Positions 1 to 12,073 of a stretch of DNA of 64,000 nucleotides are shown here, in pieces. The notes under the pieces are model-generated. The model was not told the origin of the DNA. It ran no database searches and worked only from the letters and a program-made list of their open reading frames with translations. How positions within the stretch are numbered: the stretch's first letter is position 1; each line of letters begins with the position of its first letter. This stretch comes from Solicoccozyma terricola. Its lineage: Eukaryota; Basidiomycota; Tremellomycetes; Filobasidiales; Piskurozymaceae. Where the stretch lies: contig BCLD01000010.1 of NCBI GenBank assembly GCA_001600875.1, positions 705,373 to 769,372 on the forward strand. The letters are read 5' to 3'. Both the position numbers and the translations under genes were made by a program.

Positions 1-401
1 NNNNNNNNNNNNNNNNNNNNNNNNNNNNNNNNNNNNNNNNNNNNNNNNNNNNNNNNNNNNNNNNNNNNNNNNNNNNNNNNNNNNNNNNNNNNNNNNNNNN
101 NNNNNNNNNNNNNNNNNNNNNNNNNNNNNNNNNNNNNNNNNNNNNNNNNNNNNNNNNNNNNNNNNNNNNNNNNNNNNNNNNNNNNNNNNNNNNNNNNNNN
201 NNNNNNNNNNNNNNNNNNNNNNNNNNNNNNNNNNNNNNNNNNNNNNNNNNNNNNNNNNNNNNNNNNNNNNNNNNNNNNNNNNNNNNNNNNNNNNNNNNNN
301 NNNNNNNNNNNNNNNNNNNNNNNNNNNNNNNNNNNNNNNNNNNNNNNNNNNNNNNNNNNNNNNNNNNNNNNNNNNNNNNNNNNNNNNNNNNNNNNNNNNN
401 N
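1..401. other. Assembly gap (N run)
   Basis: All bases are N. The gap may hide part of the promoter or 5' UTR of the following gene; no sequence can be read. Confidence 0.99.
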
Positions 402-422
402 GCGCGTTCAACCCTTTAACAA

Positions 423-447
423 TGACGTGGCACACGATGACGTGGCA
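423..447 (+). promoter_or_regulatory. Two copies of a CRE-like TGACGTGGCA motif upstream of MED6
   Basis: TGACGTGGCA occurs at 423-432 and again at 438-447, 15 bp apart, about 120 bp before the MED6 start codon. TGACGT is the core of the ATF/CREB bZIP site. Exact repetition at short spacing suggests a binding site pair; function is inferred. Confidence 0.4.
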
Positions 448-471
448 GCGAATTATATCAACTTCAACTCC

Positions 472-472
<1 letters not shown>

Positions 473-508
<36 letters not shown>
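473..508. repeat. Poly-C tract (36 bp)
   Basis: Uninterrupted C run between the CRE-like motifs and the MED6 start codon, followed by a second C-rich stretch. An upstream in-frame ATG at 427 would translate it as poly-proline, which is why the ATG at 565 was preferred for MED6. Confidence 0.9.
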
Positions 509-510
<2 letters not shown>

Positions 511-564
511 CTCCCCCACTCCCCCCCCCCACAGCGTCGTACTCTACACTCACTTCTCTCCACC

Positions 565-1620
565 ATGTATCCTCACATCATCGACACTCCCAATATCGCA
601 GACAGACCATGGCAGAACCCACACGTGTATGGCATCGTATACCACTACAACCTCGATACTCCTGAAAAGGCACTCCGGTATTTCGAGTCAACTCCATTGA
701 ACGACCCTCAGTCACAGAATTTCTACCTAGGCATACAGACGTCCGATAGAGACCCTGCGACGTATACATTCTCAGCGTATCTCAACGATTTAGATAATAC
801 GATTGGATATCGGTATATTGTTGATGAGAGGTCATCACGTTTTCCATTATGGGTCATTCATAAAGAACTCAAATTGACATCGACGGAATCATGGTCGGTT
901 ATTGGGGCGTATACTATTTTGAATGGCATTATATGGCAAGCACCAACCATCCATGATCTTGTACAAACTCGACTTGTACGTCCACCTCGTATCTCCTCTC
1001 TCCGTTGATCCACACTACACACATACTGACCTCTCACCTTTCAATCACTCACTCAGCTCGATACGATATCCCTTCTACAATCATCATTATCAAATCTAAC
1101 ATCTCATCTCCCAAGATCATCAAATCGAATACAACAACATTGGACTTCATTACCAGCTGAAATACCTGGTGATGGTTCTGGTGATGGGAAGGTAGAGGAA
1201 GTTGGAAATGAAGAGAAAGATGTAGGAGAATCAATACTCCCGAATGATCCTTCAACAACACAAACAATCGCTCAACCTCAACCTCAACCTCAAAATACAT
1301 CAGCAACAACAGAAACAGCAACAACAGCAACAACAATAGCAACAGCAACACACGATGAAAAGCCAAAACGTGAGAAACGAAAACGAAACATCCTCCCAGA
1401 TACACCTAATTTCGCACTACATACTGCTCTTGCATTGGGTGAAGAAATGAAGTTGAATTTGATGATGAATAGGAATAATTCGATTGATATTGGTGGTATT
1501 GGTGTTTCTGTAGATGGGAAAGGAGACGGAGGTTGGAGCAAGACGAAGGAGGAAGAAGAGGCGGATGAGTTGATGTTTGGTGGTGGCAAGAGAAGAGGGG
1601 GGTTGGTAGCGACGAGATGA
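565..1620 (+). CDS. MED6: Mediator complex subunit 6 (Med6)
   Basis: Head-module subunit of the Mediator coactivator, which links transcription factors to RNA polymerase II in the nucleus. Exons 565-975 and 1057-1620 give 324 residues; the intron starts GTACGT, ends CAG and is phase 0. Residues 1-137 carry the Med6 fold: an early PWQNP, then ALRYFESTPLND, SQNFYLGIQ, and the most conserved family block VIHKELK followed by LNGIIWQAPTIHDLV just before the intron. The remaining ~185 residues are low complexity (Gln-Pro and Thr-Ala repeats) with a basic PKREKRKRN patch, a likely nuclear localisation signal. The start is the first ATG after the poly-C tract. It converges with the TMEM242-like gene, 113 bp between stop codons. 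Identification of the N-terminal domain is firm; the low-complexity tail is typical of fungal Mediator subunits but not diagnostic. Confidence 0.92.
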
Positions 1621-1733
1621 TGCCCACTCCGCGCCGCGCTCCAGCGGTTGTTGATGATTTCTTTTCTCAAATTACGAACATAATGAAATGGATTTCTGTA
1701 CATAAGACTACACAACGTGTCCTCCACACCAAA

Positions 1734-2712
1734 TCACACCATCCTCCCGGCGACAACGACGTTATCCTCAAACCCTATCCCACGATCTCTAACAATCTCT
1801 CTCCTTTCCTCCTCTGCTCCATCAACGACATCTTTAAACCACCCAGACACGATATGATCCTCTTCCGTCCTTTCTTCACCACCCGATTCAGAAGAGGGTC
1901 CAGAAGTGCTCGATACGATAGGTGCATAAATGCGTTGGGTGGGAAGAACAGATGATGTATATTGTCTCATTTTAGTCGTGAATTCTTCCATCTGTGGATC
2001 CCCAGGTGGTGGTTAAAATAAAAAGGGGGTTAGGGTGATGTTTGTGTATATCTCTATATCCGTTCGTTTAGGTTTCCGAAGGGTGCACGTACATTGTGTA
2101 TACCTAGTATCCGAGCAGTACCGACACTGAGTACTGTTGCACCGCCTGTGACTATTGCCGTTGCTATTGCAAATGCCTTGATAGCATACAAAGGTGAGAT
2201 CGGTTCTTCCTTTTCTCCCTCTAGAAGGATAGATTCAGAAGCGTTCATCTCCATGGTGTATCCGGATGGTGTCTTTTCAGTCGGTAAAGAAGGTTCCGAT
2301 GTCTTTCTCGGCTTGACAATAGGTCTTGGCCCCATCGTTGGTCTGCTCATCCCTCGATTCGAGAGAAACTGGAATCTAGCACCCGTCGAACGCTGACGGG
2401 CTCGAAGTCCAGGCAGGATAGCTATAGTAGCCCCTGTTGTCAATGCCAGCTATTCAGCGCGTTCCAAAAGGAGGTCAGATTCGGATCGTTAACATATTGA
2501 GATGGAAGAAACACAGGGCTTACTGCTGCTATGGTGGAAATGAGGACGATTTTACCCATACTCGGGCGAGGGTCATTTTCATTGCGAGAAAAAGGTTTGA
2601 GAGTATTATTCGGTGGTTGAGAGGTGGGGTGTGGTGAAGATGGTGGTGGTGCACTCATACTGCCTGTTGCCGATGTCCTGAGGAGGTGAACAGGTGGACA
2701 TCCTACCGACAT
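1734..2712 (-). CDS. TMEM242-like mitochondrial membrane protein
   Basis: Exons (minus) 2712-2524, 2449-2093 and 1991-1734 give 267 residues; an ATG at 2658 would shorten the N terminus by 18. Two hydrophobic helices are visible: IVLISTIAA joined across the first splice to LALTTGATIAILPG, and YAIKAFAIATAIVTGGATVL. The second leads into GTARILGIHN and MEEFTTKMRQY, the pattern seen in TMEM242 (a kALGVhs-x-x-eF-x-x-kM motif). Human TMEM242 is an inner-mitochondrial-membrane factor needed for ATP synthase c-ring and complex I assembly, so a similar role is inferred. This protein is longer than the ~140-residue animal form because of a basic linker between the helices and a polar acidic tail. The first intron 3' splice site (AATAG at 2451) was chosen because it restores frame and completes the first helix. 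Confidence 0.75.
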
Positions 2713-2818
2713 GATCGACGTAGAAAGTTGAATTGAATAACGTGGATTGCACGTGACTGTCAACAACGGCCCAAGTTTCAGTCGCCAACACCATCCATCC
2801 TTTCTCCCTCACCAAGCC
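2713..2818. promoter_or_regulatory. Short divergent promoter between TMEM242-like and peptidase genes
   Basis: Only 106 bp separate the two start codons on opposite strands, so both 5' UTRs and core promoters must share this interval. No clear TATA box is seen. Co-regulation is an inference from spacing alone. Confidence 0.5.
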
Positions 2819-3619
2819 ATGGCTCCAGTCCCTCCAGAGGGCAAGGACAAGACAGTCGGGACCACAACCACAGGCTACATCGCCTCCCTCTCTACATCCC
2901 GCGTCGTCACCCTCCCCGTCGACTCGTTCTACATCGCTGTACAAATCCCAACCGTTCCAAACCATGCCGTTACATTCTTTTACAAGTGTTTACCCCACCC
3001 AGAGGAATTCATCGCACAAGCTTGCTCGATAATCGACACTCATTTGTATGATAAACGGCCTCTCTCAAAGCGCAGTAGCTCGGTCTCCCTTCTTCTCCGC
3101 GAATTTCAAGGTCTAGCTCATACAGCCGATGGCAACATCCATCTCTCCCTATCATGGATCTCCCACCATGCGTCGCTCAACGACATACCCGCCGCCATGT
3201 ACGAATTCAAAGGAGTGATTCTTCATGAACTTGTCCATGTCCTTCAATTCGATGGAGGTGGAACAGCACCGTGGTGGTGGACCGAAGGCTTGGCGGATTA
3301 TGTACGCCTAAAGGGAGGTTTTGGAGCGAGACATTGGAAAAAGGAAGGGGAAGGTGGAGGATGGGAAGATGGATATGATACCACTGCGGTGTTCTTCAAT
3401 TGGGTGAAGAAGGAGGCTGGAGATGTATTGGAAGAAATCAATGCGAGGTTGGAGTCGAGGAAATGGGATGATGGTTGGTGGGAAGAGATCACCGGGTTTT
3501 CAATCCAACAACTTTGGAAGGCGTATAAGAAACAAACAACAAAAGGAGGAGAAGACACAGCACCACCTGCAGTACCAACCGGCTGCATCGGTAACGCCCA
3601 AGTTGCGATCTCGCCATAA
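2819..3619 (+). CDS. BSP-family zinc metallopeptidase-like protein
   Basis: A single-exon gene of 266 residues. Around residue 140 it contains HELVHVLQFDGGGTAPWWW followed by TEGLADYVRLKGG. This is the HExxH zinc motif plus the downstream Glu-containing E-G-x-A-D-Y/W-V signature of the plant and bacterial basic secretory protein peptidase family (PF04450). The first half includes a Val/Phe-rich strand region and a SxSVSLLLREFQG stretch typical of the same fold. There is no obvious signal peptide from the ATG at 2819; the in-frame ATG at 2747 adds a non-hydrophobic 24-residue leader and lies inside the divergent promoter, so it was not used. Substrates are unknown. The C-terminal tail after WKAYKKQTTK is short and polar. 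It converges with ALG10, 43 bp between stops. Confidence 0.85.
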   Translation: MAPVPPEGKDKTVGTTTTGYIASLSTSRVVTLPVDSFYIAVQIPTVPNHAVTFFYKCLPHPEEFIAQACSIIDTHLYDKRPLSKRSSSVSLLLREFQGLAHTADGNIHLSLSWISHHASLNDIPAAMYEFKGVILHELVHVLQFDGGGTAPWWWTEGLADYVRLKGGFGARHWKKEGEGGGWEDGYDTTAVFFNWVKKEAGDVLEEINARLESRKWDDGWWEEITGFSIQQLWKAYKKQTTKGGEDTAPPAVPTGCIGNAQVAISP

Positions 3620-3662
3620 GTACATTTAACCCGCAAACGAACTAAATCCCACCATCAATTCA

Positions 3663-5861
3663 TCACCACATAAACCTCTGCCATCCCTCCCAACCGGGCC
3701 ATTCGAACTTGACCCTCAAGAACAGCCACATCGTTGCGATATTGATGAGCATGTTATAGGTCAACTCGATGTGAAGCCATGACGCTGTCCATCCCCGTGC
3801 AGACGGTCGAGACGTCGCTCGTTCAGGGAGTGGACAATGCAGTCGAAGGAGAATATAAGGGATGATGAAATACCGAGGCTCGACCAAAGGGGTGGAGATG
3901 AGGACGATTGATGTTGATCCTACGAATCCGAGCACCCAGAAGAGGGTGCATGTCCGACCTAAGAGCACGGAACGAAACGACGGAGTAGGCTTCTATATCA
4001 ATAACCTGGGGTATTCACGAGAACAGAACGTACCAATCTTCCATAACCAAGCCCAACCACAAACCAGATATCCAGGGATGAACGCATACCTGGCCATTGG
4101 ATATCGTCTAAAGATCCATCTCCAGATATAGAAGAAATAGTGTCGATTGTCCGCGAGTAGAAAAGGATGTTCGATGCTGTTCGCGCGGGCCAGTCAACGA
4201 ATATGATGAAAAATTAGAATCAATCTGCGCTGGTATCAATTTCTTTTGAAAAGAAAGCATCCATTCTCACGTTTGATTCCGAACAGCCATGATCATTCCA
4301 CTCAAAACGACGATCGAAACTGCTACTCTACCCACAGTTCCCAATCCGGTTCTCAGAGTCCCCTTGATTGCTTTCCCTACTCCCTCGTTGAGAAGAACAG
4401 GCCATCCGAAGATTGTGGAGAAAGCTAGAAAGTAAAATAACTGAGGGGTATGCAACGTTGCTATGTGGTGTTCTTGATGACCTGTTTTATGACACGGGAA
4501 CTTTTGATCAACGCCAACGAAAACATTTGAAGGGAACGGGGAAAGGGATTGGAAGGAAAACGAACCAAGGACGATCCCACCATTCCAAATGATGAATAAC
4601 CCAAACATCAACGGAACAGGTAAATACCATCTGAGAATCTTCAAACTCGGGAATGGATCTTGTAACACCATCAATGGAGTCTTCCAAAGCGAATCAATTA
4701 AATGAGCTATAAAGGAAACACGTACGTCACGCACCCATCAGTGGGGGTTTCCCACGATTTCTTTTTTTCGTGGAGATGAAGGGGAGATCTCCAAAGGGAA
4801 AAACGTACCAGGATTCTCAATCTGTCCGATTATAGGATCTATATCCGTTCTCGATTTCGTCGAATTTCTAATCCAGAGTTTAGGGAAACGGGTGTGTAAA
4901 TCTTGAAGGATGGCGATGAATGAGATGAATAAGATCCAAATCACGTTTGTTTGACGATATGATAATGATATTAATCCCATCTGATGTTGCGAAAAACCCC
5001 CCCAACCAAAAGTTTCCCAACCATGTGTTATCCCACGAGTCAAAATCAGTAACATCTCAAAATCAATCCGTTGCTCGGATGAAAGGTTGTGAAGAAATCG
5101 CAAAGAAAAAAACTCACCAAGCCACCCAACCAATGCCATCCCTTCAAAGCCCCTACCAAACTGCCTAAAACAATACTCAAACTCGCCACATCCGTATAAT
5201 AAAACCCACTCAAAAACCAAACGACCGGAAATGATATAATTATCCAACTGGTTTCAGTTATTGTTTGTTTCTTGTTATAAGATATTGTTGTTGATGATGA
5301 TGATGTTGTTGATGATTGAATTGAGGTTATGATTGAATAGGATAGGAATGGGATGAGGAGAGTTAGGAATAAAGATGTGAGTCTGAGTGTGATGGTTGTA
5401 CATTGTAATGTAGTAGGTAAGAGAAGTAATTTCGATGTCATGTATCTGTGAGATGAGAATGGTATATCAATTCGCAGGGGGGAAATGGGGAAAGGTCAAT
5501 TCGATGGGCATGACAGAGTGAGGGCGGTAAAGGTGGGACTTACAATCCTGGCGGTGTAGTTATACTTGGATCCCATTCATTATAAATCCCTTCACAATAA
5601 AGCTTTGCTTGTGGGATATGAAATATCTCATCCTAAAAATTCCGACCACCGAAAAGCAGAAGAAAAAAGGGGTCAAAAAAAAGGTTAAAACAGGATGTTA
5701 ATCGAACGGGTCGATGTTCAACATATCCGAAGGGGATAATGAGAGAACCCTCAACCCACCATATACGGATCTGATACTTCGTTACTGATCAACCCGAATA
5801 CGATTATGATTGAACCAAGTGATGTGAATATGATTGGCCATGTTGATTGATTGATTATCAT
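3663..5861 (-). CDS. ALG10: Dol-P-Glc:Glc(2)Man(9)GlcNAc(2)-PP-Dol alpha-1,2-glucosyltransferase
   Basis: ER-membrane enzyme that adds the terminal alpha-1,2-glucose to the lipid-linked oligosaccharide used for N-glycosylation. Eight exons (minus): 5861-5760, 5632-5544, 5445-5118, 4980-4809, 4706-4566, 4481-4271, 4176-4034, 3958-3663; 493 residues, all phases consistent. The family signature is assembled across introns: DPYM joins [15 protein letters not shown] and [12 protein letters not shown] near the N terminus, the luminal-loop block presumed catalytic. Later blocks are [16 protein letters not shown] joined to [34 protein letters not shown] and [19 protein letters not shown]. Multiple hydrophobic helices match a polytopic GT59 enzyme; length is close to yeast Die2/Alg10. 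The intron at 4565-4482 is required to restore the conserved GGIVLG-HQEHH block. Confidence 0.95.
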
Positions 5862-6661
5862 ATCGTGGTAGATGGAATGGATTCGATGGGTGGATAGGGG
5901 GGAAAGGGGGGGTCGATGAGACGGGAACCAGCTGGGTCTGTGAATTGTAAACAAGCCAGGTGAACACGTCATTGCGGGGTGACAATGGTGGCGCTTATCA
6001 ACTGAGGATGACTGAGCATGACACCACGTCATATATACCTCCCCGACTCCCCTCGTTATCAATCTCGGTGATCGGGCTACGATCCCCGCTACCCCGGTTG
6101 ATGACTAAGGGTTGATTAGCGATAGGAGATGATTGGCTCGGCAATTGAAAGCTTGCTAGTACCCATATACATCCACCTCCACCCACTCACTCACCTCGAC
6201 CGCCACAACACTCACAACCCCCTCTCTGCCTACCGCTTATCGTTCAATGGTGGTCTCATTTTGAGATAATATCCTACCCTACCCGAACTCGTGTTCGGGT
6301 TGACGATCTTGACTAGCGTACGTTTAGTGCCCGTCGATCCTTTGATTACACAACCTCGTACCGTCTAGGATTCTGGAAACACGAGACGGGTAATCGGAAA
6401 CAACACTGGCCGAGGTGAGTTTGTTCTTGTTTCCGATGTGAATCATCATAAATGATTAAAACCTCCCCAAGCTAAAAGCTAGAACACACCCCTTGTTGCC
6501 GAACTTGTCCCAAAGGCCACGTACGTGCATCACCAATCGTCGCCACCTCCGAATATCTTCTCTTTCCTTTGATACCTCTTACCCCCTGCCGGGTCAATAG
6601 GTAGCTCGGAACCCGACCTTGAAAAACATCTCAACCCCGCTCTTACACATCAAGATTCAAG
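5862..6661. other. Divergent intergenic region ALG10 / ATG26
   Basis: About 800 bp with no convincing coding frame. A donor-like GAGGTGAGTTTG near 6411 and an acceptor-like CAATAG near 6600 could bound a 5' UTR intron of ATG26. A small inverted repeat lies near 6281-6300 (CCCGAAC ... GTTCGGG). No tRNA could be folded by eye. Confidence 0.5.
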
Positions 6662-9600
6662 ATGTTCATTCAATCAATCTTCAAAGTCAATCCCTCATCT
6701 TCTAAAGCATCACCAGATGATGATGTATCTACATCTCGATTCGATCTTTGTAATGATGGATCACCAGCATTGATCGAGATGTTTCGTGCTCTTGCTCGTG
6801 GGAATGAAGATGAGATAGGTGATGATGTTGGGATGGGGATAGGGAAGGGGACGGGGATGGGGACGGAGACAGAGGAAGATAGTGGGGATGGTACCTCAAG
6901 GAGAAGCACTATAGAGATTAGTGCAAGAAGTTCAGAGGATACTCAGCATGTTCAAGGTGAACAAGGGAAAGGTAGAATGGGGAAAGATGGTGGAGAATGG
7001 ATAGGTCCGATTGAAGTTACGAGTCCACCTGGTGTTATCACGGCGAGTGAATCGGAGAAAGTGGATCATGCAACTACGATCGGTTCTCTTCAAAAGAAAG
7101 TCGTGATTCCGTCTTTTTATAGGACGGTTAGTAGTGATCAAAGTGATCTAAGTCAAAGGTTGGCGGTGTTGAGTGTAAATGGATATACAAAGGAGGGAAC
7201 GGAGGATGTGAATAGGAGAAGATCGTCGACTGTTGGTGCAAAAAGAAGGGAAAGTTTATCACCTATGGAAGATGAAACGATGAAAGCTGAAATCCAAGAA
7301 AAGGCGAAAGAGATTCAGAAATTGTTGAAAGAGGCATCAGCAACTACCATCGAAGAAAAGTTGACGGAGGATGTTGAGGAGAGGAGGAAAGGAATCGAAG
7401 TTCCTCCACTTGCTCTCGGAAAAGAAGTTGGAACAACGGCGGCGACGACGACGTCCCCACCGGACGATGACAACGACGTCGACGTCGACGACGAAGATGG
7501 TATGACGGTCTCGCCTGCGGAATTAGCTGGACTTGACGTGGAAGGACTAGTCGAAGGACCTCTCTCGCCTCAAGATAAACTCGCAGCCATTCAAGAAGAA
7601 TTCGGTGAAATTGCTGGTTTAATGCAAGGTGATGAACCAGAACAACTCGTCGCTGAATCGCAAGGTGCTTTATTCCGTGGAATAATCATCGTTGGTGTTA
7701 TTCACTTGACGACTCATCGAATGACCTTCCACGCAATGATGCCTCCTCCTCATTCGATTCAAAATGAGAATGGATATACGGATGGACATACAACAGTCAT
7801 CCATGCTGGACCGGTCACAATCAAAAGACGACATAGCATCTACGGTTGTAAAAAGACTCGAGTTTGGATGGAATTGACAGGTGAAATGTGTACGACTTAT
7901 CCTTCTGCAGATGAGAATGGAAGGGTTAGACCGATTCGATCGGTATTACTCTCGACGATCAGAAGGTTGTACCCACTCGACTTCAAGCGGCCATGCGAAA
8001 TAAAGTTCAGATTCGCGACCGGAGAAGAAGAAGAAGAGAATTCTCATTTCACAGTCGATACACCAGAATCCGCTTTGGAGTGGCATCGACAACTGGAAGC
8101 GGCAATGTTCGAACTATCTCGGGCAAGGAGGTATTACCTAATTCTTGCCAAACGACGGAAAGCACGTCAGATGGCGATCGAACAAGGTACATCAGTAGAT
8201 TTGCTGGAGGATGAACCTACGCTCTTTGAAGGCAAGGAGAACTGCGGCTGGGAAATGCTCAGGATCTGCTTGCCTCTCGATAGAGTCGTCGAAGCAGGCT
8301 GCGAGGATTACATGCAATTCGCTAGGATCATCAATCTTGAGATCGACATCGTGGACCCGGAAGGATCGACGAGTGACTTGCTCGTTTGCGCGGATGAAAT
8401 GGAAAAGTTATATCCTAGCAATCCCTACCCAGGCCAACGACCACCAGTACGAGGAAAGCCGGCTTCGGAAATCCCTGCCGAGATCCCCACACCGAAGCGC
8501 TCAAACACCCTCGCGGCGAGATTAGGACTCGGTAAAAACAGTAAAAGCAAGGTCAAGGCAACGCCAGATAGCAGTCCTGTGCCGTCCGAGGACGAACGCA
8601 GTTCAATTCGTCGCTCAAAAACGTTTTCCTCCGCTGCGGGCACACCTGCCGTGGAAGAATCGCATGATGCCGATATTTGCTTGAGCGGTAAAACAATGAG
8701 TGGACCGGCTGCAGCTTCTGCAACTGCGAACACGTCAGCCACTACCCCCATAGCGGAGGTCCACGCCGAGCCAGCGGCGGGCGTCGCCAAGTCAATCACC
8801 CCTCGCACAGTCAGTTTCCGCTTCGCCGTCCTCAATCAACGGGCCATCTTCGCCAAAGCTTTCCACAAAACTTTGCACGAGGTCACTCTACAGAAGCGCA
8901 AATACAAACCTGGTCAAAAATCGCCACTTCCTGTCGTCGATATTGGCAAATTCTCGTTGTTCGATGTAAGTGAGGCGGATGGTGGAAATATTGCCGAGGC
9001 ACCCATCAGCATGAATGTGCACAATGAGGACACCCCAAAGAAGAAGGAGAAGGCTCTTAAAGCACCACTCATTGGTAGCTTAGGCTCGTCACTTAGGCCA
9101 ATGAAGGAGGCCGACGACGCCTTGTCTGGATCATCCGATGACGAGGAAATCGTGATAACCAGCAAAAAACGTGCAGTACGCGATCTGGAAAAGAAACGTA
9201 AAGCAGAGGCGGCCAAGGCAGTCTTTGGTATTCGTCCCGACGAGCAGGTTTGGATCAAAAGATGCTATGTCAACAGGCATATTCCCTGCCGGGGTCATCT
9301 GATCCTTTCGGATCGCTTCCTCTGCTTCTGGCGCAAGACTTTGAGTGATGACACGGATATCAGGGTGAGACTTTAGGCTATTTGCAGGAATCACTTCGTG
9401 TTGACACCTCACCGCACCCCTTCACCCTCTTAGTACCGCTTCCCGGTTCATGATATCAAGGGCGCAACTGCCTCTCGAGCATTCAGAATTTCCTTCAAAG
9501 GCATGTCAATTCAAATCGCCGGGCAGCAGGATCTGGTCTTTGAATTCTTCAGCGTCAAAGCTCGAAACGAGGCGAGTATTATCGATTTCGAAACCCCCCC

Positions 9601-12073
9601 TCTTTGCTGATTGTTTTCGCGCGTACAGACCATTGCGCGCATCAACGACCTCGTTGCCAAGCATTCTAAGGATTCCCATCCATCGTCCAACTCGTCCCCT
9701 TCATTGCAATCTATTAGGGCATCGTCGTCATACATGTCGAGGACTACTTCTGGTTCCTCATCATCGACGCCTCCTACAAGTCCATTATCTCCTACCTTTT
9801 CAGGCGTGGCCTCCATAGATAGCCTCAGTCGTCATTTCGGTCCGACCCGCAAAGGCACAGATCTATCCAAACCATCGGAAGATCCAATTGAGGCATTCGA
9901 CGTACCTGACGAAGCGCTCGCACACCTCCCGATGGTCATCAATCGCAACGTGAATACTTACCGAAGGCCCAAGACCAGAGTGTTCGCCTTGTTGTGAGTC
10001 CAAGGCAGCTGCCGACCTTCGTGATTCCCCTTACTTAACTGTTCCCATCCGCAATGATAGGACTATCGGATCTCGAGGTGACGTGCAACCATATATCGCT
10101 CTTGCGCTTCGATTGATGAACGACGGGCACAAGTGAGTTCACCAGCGCGCAGGTCACGTCGCGCCTTCCAACGACGATACTGACATTATTTACCACACAT
10201 TTCCAGAGTTGTAATCGTTACTCACGGCAAGTTGAAGGTGGTTAATATGGTCGAACAGAGTTGCTAATCGCATATGTCCCTCGGTCAGACGAATTCAAGA
10301 CCTGGATTGAAGGCTATGGTATTGAACACCGGCAGGCAGGTGGCGACCCTGGTGCTCTGATGAAGCTCTCGGTAGAACATAAGATTCTCTCCCCTGGATT
10401 CTTCAAGGAGAGTCTGGGTCACTTTAGGGATTGGCTGGATGATCGTAAGGGCGAATGTTGTCTCCGTCATCGTCTGAAACCCATCGCTGATTTGTCGCCC
10501 ACGTAGTCCTCCGCGATTCATGGGAAGCATGCAAGGACGTCGATGTCATTGTGGAATCCCCGTCAATGATGTGTGGAGTGCATATTGCCGAGGCACTTAA
10601 CGTCCCTTACTTCGTGAGTGATCGCATCGCGCTCGTGGATTTATCGGATACTGACAAATTTCCAACATAGCGAGCATTTACAATGCCTTGGACAAGGACA
10701 TCAGCATATCCGCAAGCATTTGTGAGTTTCTGAAAGTTCACCAGATTCTGATTTCCTTGGCTGATGGTTCTCCGTTGACAGATGGTACCTGCCGTGGAAA
10801 TGGGGCCTGGCTTTAATTGTGAGTCTACACTGACAACTTTTGTGAGTCTTCCTATCGTTGACATTGGTTCTTCGCTCTCTCCTTCAGATTCCACATATGG
10901 TACGCCTTGATTCGCCGGTCAGCCATCCTTGGTGTTCAACTAGAATCTGACGTCTGCTTCGCACATGTCTCGTCTTTTCGTCCGCTCAGTCCTCTTCGTA
11001 AGTCATTTTTCGATGATCTTCCCGGACTTGCGGCCTAAATACTATGCGGATGACACAGGACAATATCATCTGGAAAGCTACTGCCCCACAAATCAACAAA
11101 TGGCGCAAAGGAATGCTACATTTAAAGCCAACGGATATGTCTCAGATGTCTCAGACCAAGATTCCGATGCTGTACAATTTCAGCTCGGCTGTGGTGCCCA
11201 AGCCGTTGGATTGGCATGATGATGTGTGAGTGTGAATCTGTATAGGCGATAATTGTCTGCTACTGACCTCTTAGCCTCGCTGGGTCTTCTCTCCAGCACT
11301 ATCAGTACGTCTCGGTACTTGATGTTTCTCGCAAGCACCATTACTGATCTGCTCCACGGAATTTTGCAGCGGGTTACTGGAACTTGGAGAATTCGGACAC
11401 CGATTGGTCACCCCCTGATGATCTGGAAGTTTTTATCAAAAAGGCTGTTGAGGATGGGAAGCCGCTGGTCTACATCGTGAGCACTCCTCGACGGCTTTCT
11501 CTCCACACTTTACTCGTTGACTGAACATTTTGTCACTTAGGGCTTCGGTTCCATCGTTGTACCTCATCCAGAGGAGTTGACGAGAAATATCATCGCTGCG
11601 GTTCAAAAAGGTCGGCAGCTATTCGATATTGTGCCCTGGACATTTGATGACTGATTTGCCTTTCAATCCTTTCAGCCGATGTCCGTGCCATCGTTGCCAA
11701 AGGGTGGTCGTCTCGTGGTCAAGACCCCACCAAAGAAGGCGAAGAGGTCGTCTTCTCCGCCGAATGTTATTCCGTTGAGAAGATCCCTCACGGATGGCTC
11801 TTCCCCAGGGTCGACGCGGCTCTCCATCACGGGGGAGCAGGAACAGTTGGCGCATCGCTTCGAGCAGGTATCCCGACTTTGATCAAACCTTGGTTCGGTG
11901 ATCAATTCTTCTGGGCCGGAAGGGTAACGAAGCTTGGCGTGGGGTTAAAGGTTGGAAGTACTAGCGTGGATGATATGGCCTCTGCTTTGACCAAGGCTAC
12001 GACTGATGTTGTGATGAGGGAGAGGGCGTTGAAGGTTGGGGAGAAGATTCGTGCTGTGAGTGAGGTGGATTAG
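6662..12073 (+). CDS. ATG26: UDP-glucose:sterol 3-beta-glucosyltransferase (Atg26/Ugt51)
   Basis: Peripheral membrane enzyme that makes sterol glucosides; the family has GRAM and PH domains for lipid binding before a GT1 catalytic domain. Sixteen exons: 6662-9364, 9434-9571, 9629-9993, 10061-10132, 10207-10226, 10289-10444, 10507-10613, 10671-10721, 10782-10818, 10888-10899, 10990-10997, 11059-11225, 11297-11304, 11370-11476, 11541-11610, 11676-12073; 1472 residues. Residues ~300-380 form a GRAM domain, ~380-490 a PH domain ending ALEWHRQLEAAMFE, and ~860-945 the second GRAM (HLILSDRFLCFWRK). The catalytic part begins LLTIGSRGDVQPYIAL and ends with the nucleotide-sugar site PHGWLFPRVDAALHHGGAG then KPWFGDQFFWA. 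Three exons are 8-12 nt and two introns are GC-AG; these choices are forced by the conserved protein. The first 300 residues are disordered and acidic. Confidence 0.95.

Noticed and set aside
422..1008. Long open frames starting at 422-427 with a poly-proline leader
   Set aside because: The leader is only the poly-C tract read in frame; the conserved Med6 sequence begins after 565 and the 3' end of the frame reads into the intron.
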